A stretch of 35,806 nucleotides of DNA from Arsukibacterium tuosuense (GTDB taxonomy: Bacteria > Pseudomonadota > Gammaproteobacteria > Steroidobacterales > GCA-2729495), in the NCBI GenBank assembly GCA_945872065.1, contig CAMBYH010000018.1, positions 1-35,806 on the forward strand, written 5' to 3'. Below, piece by piece: positions 33,936-35,806 of this stretch. The notes under the pieces are model-generated. The model was given only the letters and a program-made list of their open reading frames with translations, searched no databases and was not told where the DNA came from. Made by a program: the position numbers and the translations under genes. How positions within the stretch are numbered: position 1 is the first letter of the stretch; the number at the start of each line of letters is the position of its first letter.

Positions 33936-34808
33936 CTATTGTTCCGGTTTAAACGTAAAGCGCAAGCGGCGGTCAAAGAGGCTGGGATCGTCCGGCAGCG
34001 GCAGTGGCGATGACTTGAGTACGGCGGCCTCGATGGAACGGCGGACCACCGCGTCCCCGTTGCAGCTCTCGATCTGGACGCCAATGACCTCACCGCCGGG
34101 AATCTGCGTCACGGCTACGACACATTCGATGCCAGGGGCGGCACTCGCTGGTCGAATCCAGTTCCGCGTCACCTTCTGGCTGATCAGACCCTGGTAATCC
34201 GCCAGCGCACCCGACTCGGTAGCCCGCAGCAGGCGCTCTTCCGCTTCGAGCTGCTCGGCAATTTCGCGCTGCGCGGCCTCCTCCCTCGCGCGCGTTGCCT
34301 TGAGCTTTTCTGCCTCGAGCTTCTCCGCGGCTGCCTTCTCCCGGGCCAGCTTCTCCTGCGCTTCCTTCTCCGCAGCCTTCTCCTGCTGGGCCTGCTTTTC
34401 AGCGGCCTGCTGGGCCTTGATCTGGTCGGTGAGCTGCTTCTCCTGCGCTGCCTGCTCGCGCTGGACCTTCTGCTGGCGCTCCTGCTGCTCTGCCCGCGGG
34501 GCCTCGGGCTTCGGTTCGGGCTTCGGCTTCGGCTTGGGCTCCGGGTCCGCCCTGGGTTCGGGCTGCGGTTGCGGCCGGACTGCGGGAGTGGGTTTGGGAG
34601 CAGGCCGCGGCGCTGCCCCGGACTGACGAGCCGCGTTGGGATCAACGACGGTGGCCTTGATCGCCAGCTGGGTTGGCGGCGGGGAACGGGGCAGGGTCAG
34701 GCCACCCACGAGGACCAGAAGCAGCAGCACGCCATGACCCGCCAGCGACCAGGTGATGGCGCGATCTGCTGCCGGCGTCCCGCCGACACTGGGTGCGACG
34801 GCGGCCAG
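33936..34808 (-). CDS. tolA: Tol-Pal system protein TolA, uncertain start
   Basis: Inner-membrane TolA, about 290 residues: one N-terminal helix (ITWSLAGHGVLLLLVLVGGL), a Pro-rich KPKPKPEPKPE segment, a long Ala/Glu/Lys/Gln coiled coil, and the TolA C-terminal domain (GLISQKVTRNWIRP ... SLFDRRLRFTFKPEQ). The most upstream ATG/GTG/TTG in frame is GTG 34730, which would cut the helix in half. The frame is open to 34847. I chose CTG 34808, with GGGAGG eight bases upstream, because it gives about 15 residues before the helix. A competing ATG at 34851 starts a 13-residue frame ending at a TGA (34810-34812); a base missing from the sequence could join the two. Confidence 0.88.
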   Translation of the reverse strand: MAAVAPSVGGTPAADRAITWSLAGHGVLLLLVLVGGLTLPRSPPPTQLAIKATVVDPNAARQSGAAPRPAPKPTPAVRPQPQPEPRADPEPKPKPKPEPKPEAPRAEQQERQQKVQREQAAQEKQLTDQIKAQQAAEKQAQQEKAAEKEAQEKLAREKAAAEKLEAEKLKATRAREEAAQREIAEQLEAEERLLRATESGALADYQGLISQKVTRNWIRPASAAPGIECVVAVTQIPGGEVIGVQIESCNGDAVVRRSIEAAVLKSSPLPLPDDPSLFDRRLRFTFKPEQ

Positions 34809-34879
34809 GTCAGCGACCTCCCGTAGGGACAGGTCGAGCCATTTCAGTCATCCTTGACCGCTCCATCAAGCAGGGCCTG

Positions 34880-35320
34880 TTAACTGCGTCGCCGGGGACT
34901 GGACGGGGCCTCGGTGAGAAAGCCGACGTTGGCAGCGCCCGCCTGCTGGAGCAGGACCATCGCCTGGACCACGGCGCCGTAGGGAACACGCTGATCTGCC
35001 TTCAGGAGCACGGGGGTCTTCGGGTTCCTCCGCAGCACAGCCGCCGCCAGTTCAACGACCCGCTCCCCGGCGAGCGGCGCGTCCTCATTATCCCCGACAC
35101 TGAGGTACAGGGCCCCGTCGGCATCAATGGACAGCACCAGGGGCTCCTGATTTTGCGGCGACACGATCGGGTCCGCTGACGCCTGGGGCAACTGCACATC
35201 AACCCCCTGCGTCAACAACGGCGCCGTGACCATGAAGATCACGAGCAGCACCAGCATCACGTCGATGTAGGGAACAACGTTGATCTCAGCCATCAGTCTG
35301 CGCTTGCGCGACTTACGCAC
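34880..35320 (-). CDS. tolR: Tol-Pal system protein TolR
   Basis: An ExbD/TolR-family inner-membrane protein, 146 residues, that forms the proton channel with TolQ. A short basic N-terminus (MRKSRKRRLMAE) is followed by one helix (INVVPYIDVMLVLLVIFMVTAP) carrying the proton-handling Asp, then the periplasmic domain (VLLKADQRVPYGAVVQAMVLLQQAG). It starts with GTG at 35320, three bases after the tolQ stop. An ATG nine codons later would remove the basic N-terminus and was not chosen. It ends with a basic RRRS tail. Confidence 0.95.
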   Translation of the reverse strand: MRKSRKRRLMAEINVVPYIDVMLVLLVIFMVTAPLLTQGVDVQLPQASADPIVSPQNQEPLVLSIDADGALYLSVGDNEDAPLAGERVVELAAAVLRRNPKTPVLLKADQRVPYGAVVQAMVLLQQAGAANVGFLTEAPSSPRRRS

Positions 35321-35323
35321 GGC

Positions 35324-35806
35324 TTAACGGGCTCTGCCGGTCGACGCGGCCAGCGGGCTGGGTGCGGTCTGGCCGGGCGGTGGCGGGGATGCGGGGTAGG
35401 ACCGGGCGTGAGCCTGCCGCTCGAGCACGCTGAAAAACTCCTCGATGAAGCTGTCGTAGCGCACTTCCAGGCGACTCACCTTGTCGGCGTACCGGTTGTA
35501 GGCAATGACAGCCGGAATCGCGGCGAACAGCCCGATAGCCGTGGCAATCAGCGCTTCCGAAATCCCGGGCGCCACCGCCGCCAGCGTGGCGGACTGGACA
35601 TTCCCCAGCCCGCGAAAGGAATTCATGATGCCCCACACCGTCCCGAACAGTCCCACGTACGGACTGGTGGAGCCGATCGTGGCAAGCGTGGACAGGCTCT
35701 CTTCGAGCCGATCCATCTCCCGCATCTGTGCCACGTGCATGGCGCGCCGGACGCCCTCCAGGATCTGGTCTGCCGACATGCCAGGCTGCTCAGACAGCCG
35801 CCGGAA
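35324..35806 (-). CDS. tolQ: Tol-Pal system protein TolQ, 5' part outside window
   Basis: An ExbB/MotA-type proton channel subunit. The visible 160 residues are the C-terminal part; the frame continues upstream through FRRLSEQPGM to the window edge, so the internal ATG at 35779 is not the start. ATIGSTSPYVGLFGTVWGIM and ISEALIATAIGLFAAIPAVIAYN are the second and third membrane helices of the family. The C-terminus has a Pro-rich tail (PASPPPPGQTAPSPLA). It is first of the tolQRAB-pal-cpoB-queEC run. Confidence 0.95.
   Translation of the reverse strand, partial: FRRLSEQPGMSADQILEGVRRAMHVAQMREMDRLEESLSTLATIGSTSPYVGLFGTVWGIMNSFRGLGNVQSATLAAVAPGISEALIATAIGLFAAIPAVIAYNRYADKVSRLEVRYDSFIEEFFSVLERQAHARSYPASPPPPGQTAPSPLAASTGRAR

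Noticed and set aside
34805-34851. Programmed +1 frameshift like prfB in tolA
   Set aside because: The site has GGGAGG and TGA-C, but CGC does not slip to GCT as CUU slips to UUU, and the spacing differs; a CTG start or an indel is simpler.
1-35806. CRISPR array, insertion sequence or prophage genes
   Set aside because: No regularly spaced repeats, no transposase, integrase or phage structural gene; the only repeats are the three short REP copies.

Overview
This is a GC-rich bacterial chromosome segment. The gene set and order tolQ-tolR-tolA-tolB-pal-cpoB-queE-queC-tRNA-Lys is the arrangement known from Gammaproteobacteria such as Pseudomonas. Together with a YheS-type ABC-F protein and 5'-GTAG-headed REP elements, it points to a gammaproteobacterium. 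The TonB-dependent receptor, outer-membrane barrels, Tat-exported enzymes and peripheral catabolic genes suggest a free-living degrader of organic compounds. I cannot place the genus from sequence alone.

Layout. (1) 1-2174: the tail of an unknown small protein, convergent with yheS. (2) 2214-7596: a catabolic-looking module. A cytoplasmic nitrilase-family hydrolase is divergent from a tightly coupled operon of Tat-exported amidohydrolase, class I cytochrome c, MFS transporter and exported zinc deacylase; the last three start codons overlap the preceding stops (GTGA, ATGA, TTGA). A DUF2721 membrane protein follows. (3) 8116-14916, minus strand: a five-gene operon of cupin protein, amidohydrolase-2 protein lacking the HxH metal motif, acyl-CoA synthetase, HCCA-isomerase/DsbA-like protein and a Tat-exported type II DMSO-reductase-family molybdoenzyme (ethylbenzene/steroid C25 dehydrogenase and NarG relatives) with no visible beta, gamma or chaperone gene. 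A six-helix, His-bearing membrane protein is divergent from it. (4) 15869-20509: a large TonB-dependent receptor and two outer-membrane beta-barrels. (5) 20534-29681: a complete glycogen cluster (glgA, malQ, glgC, glgB, glgP) with alternating orientations. (6) 29683-35806, minus strand: tRNA-Lys(TTT), queC, queE, cpoB, pal, tolB, tolA, tolR and the 3' part of tolQ.

How they work together. Regions 2-4 look like an accessory catabolic island: outer-membrane uptake, periplasmic and cytoplasmic hydrolysis, CoA activation and oxidation by a molybdoenzyme. The substrate cannot be read from the sequence. Region 5 makes and degrades glycogen. Region 6 builds the Tol-Pal cell-division envelope machine and the queuosine precursor.

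Most interesting: the glgP start codon lies one base after the encoded CCA end of tRNA-Lys, so tRNA processing should leave an almost leaderless glgP mRNA. Also notable are the orphan type II molybdoenzyme operon, two amidohydrolases with degenerate HxH motifs, GTAG-type REPs that supply stop codons, and a tolA gene with no conventional start codon.
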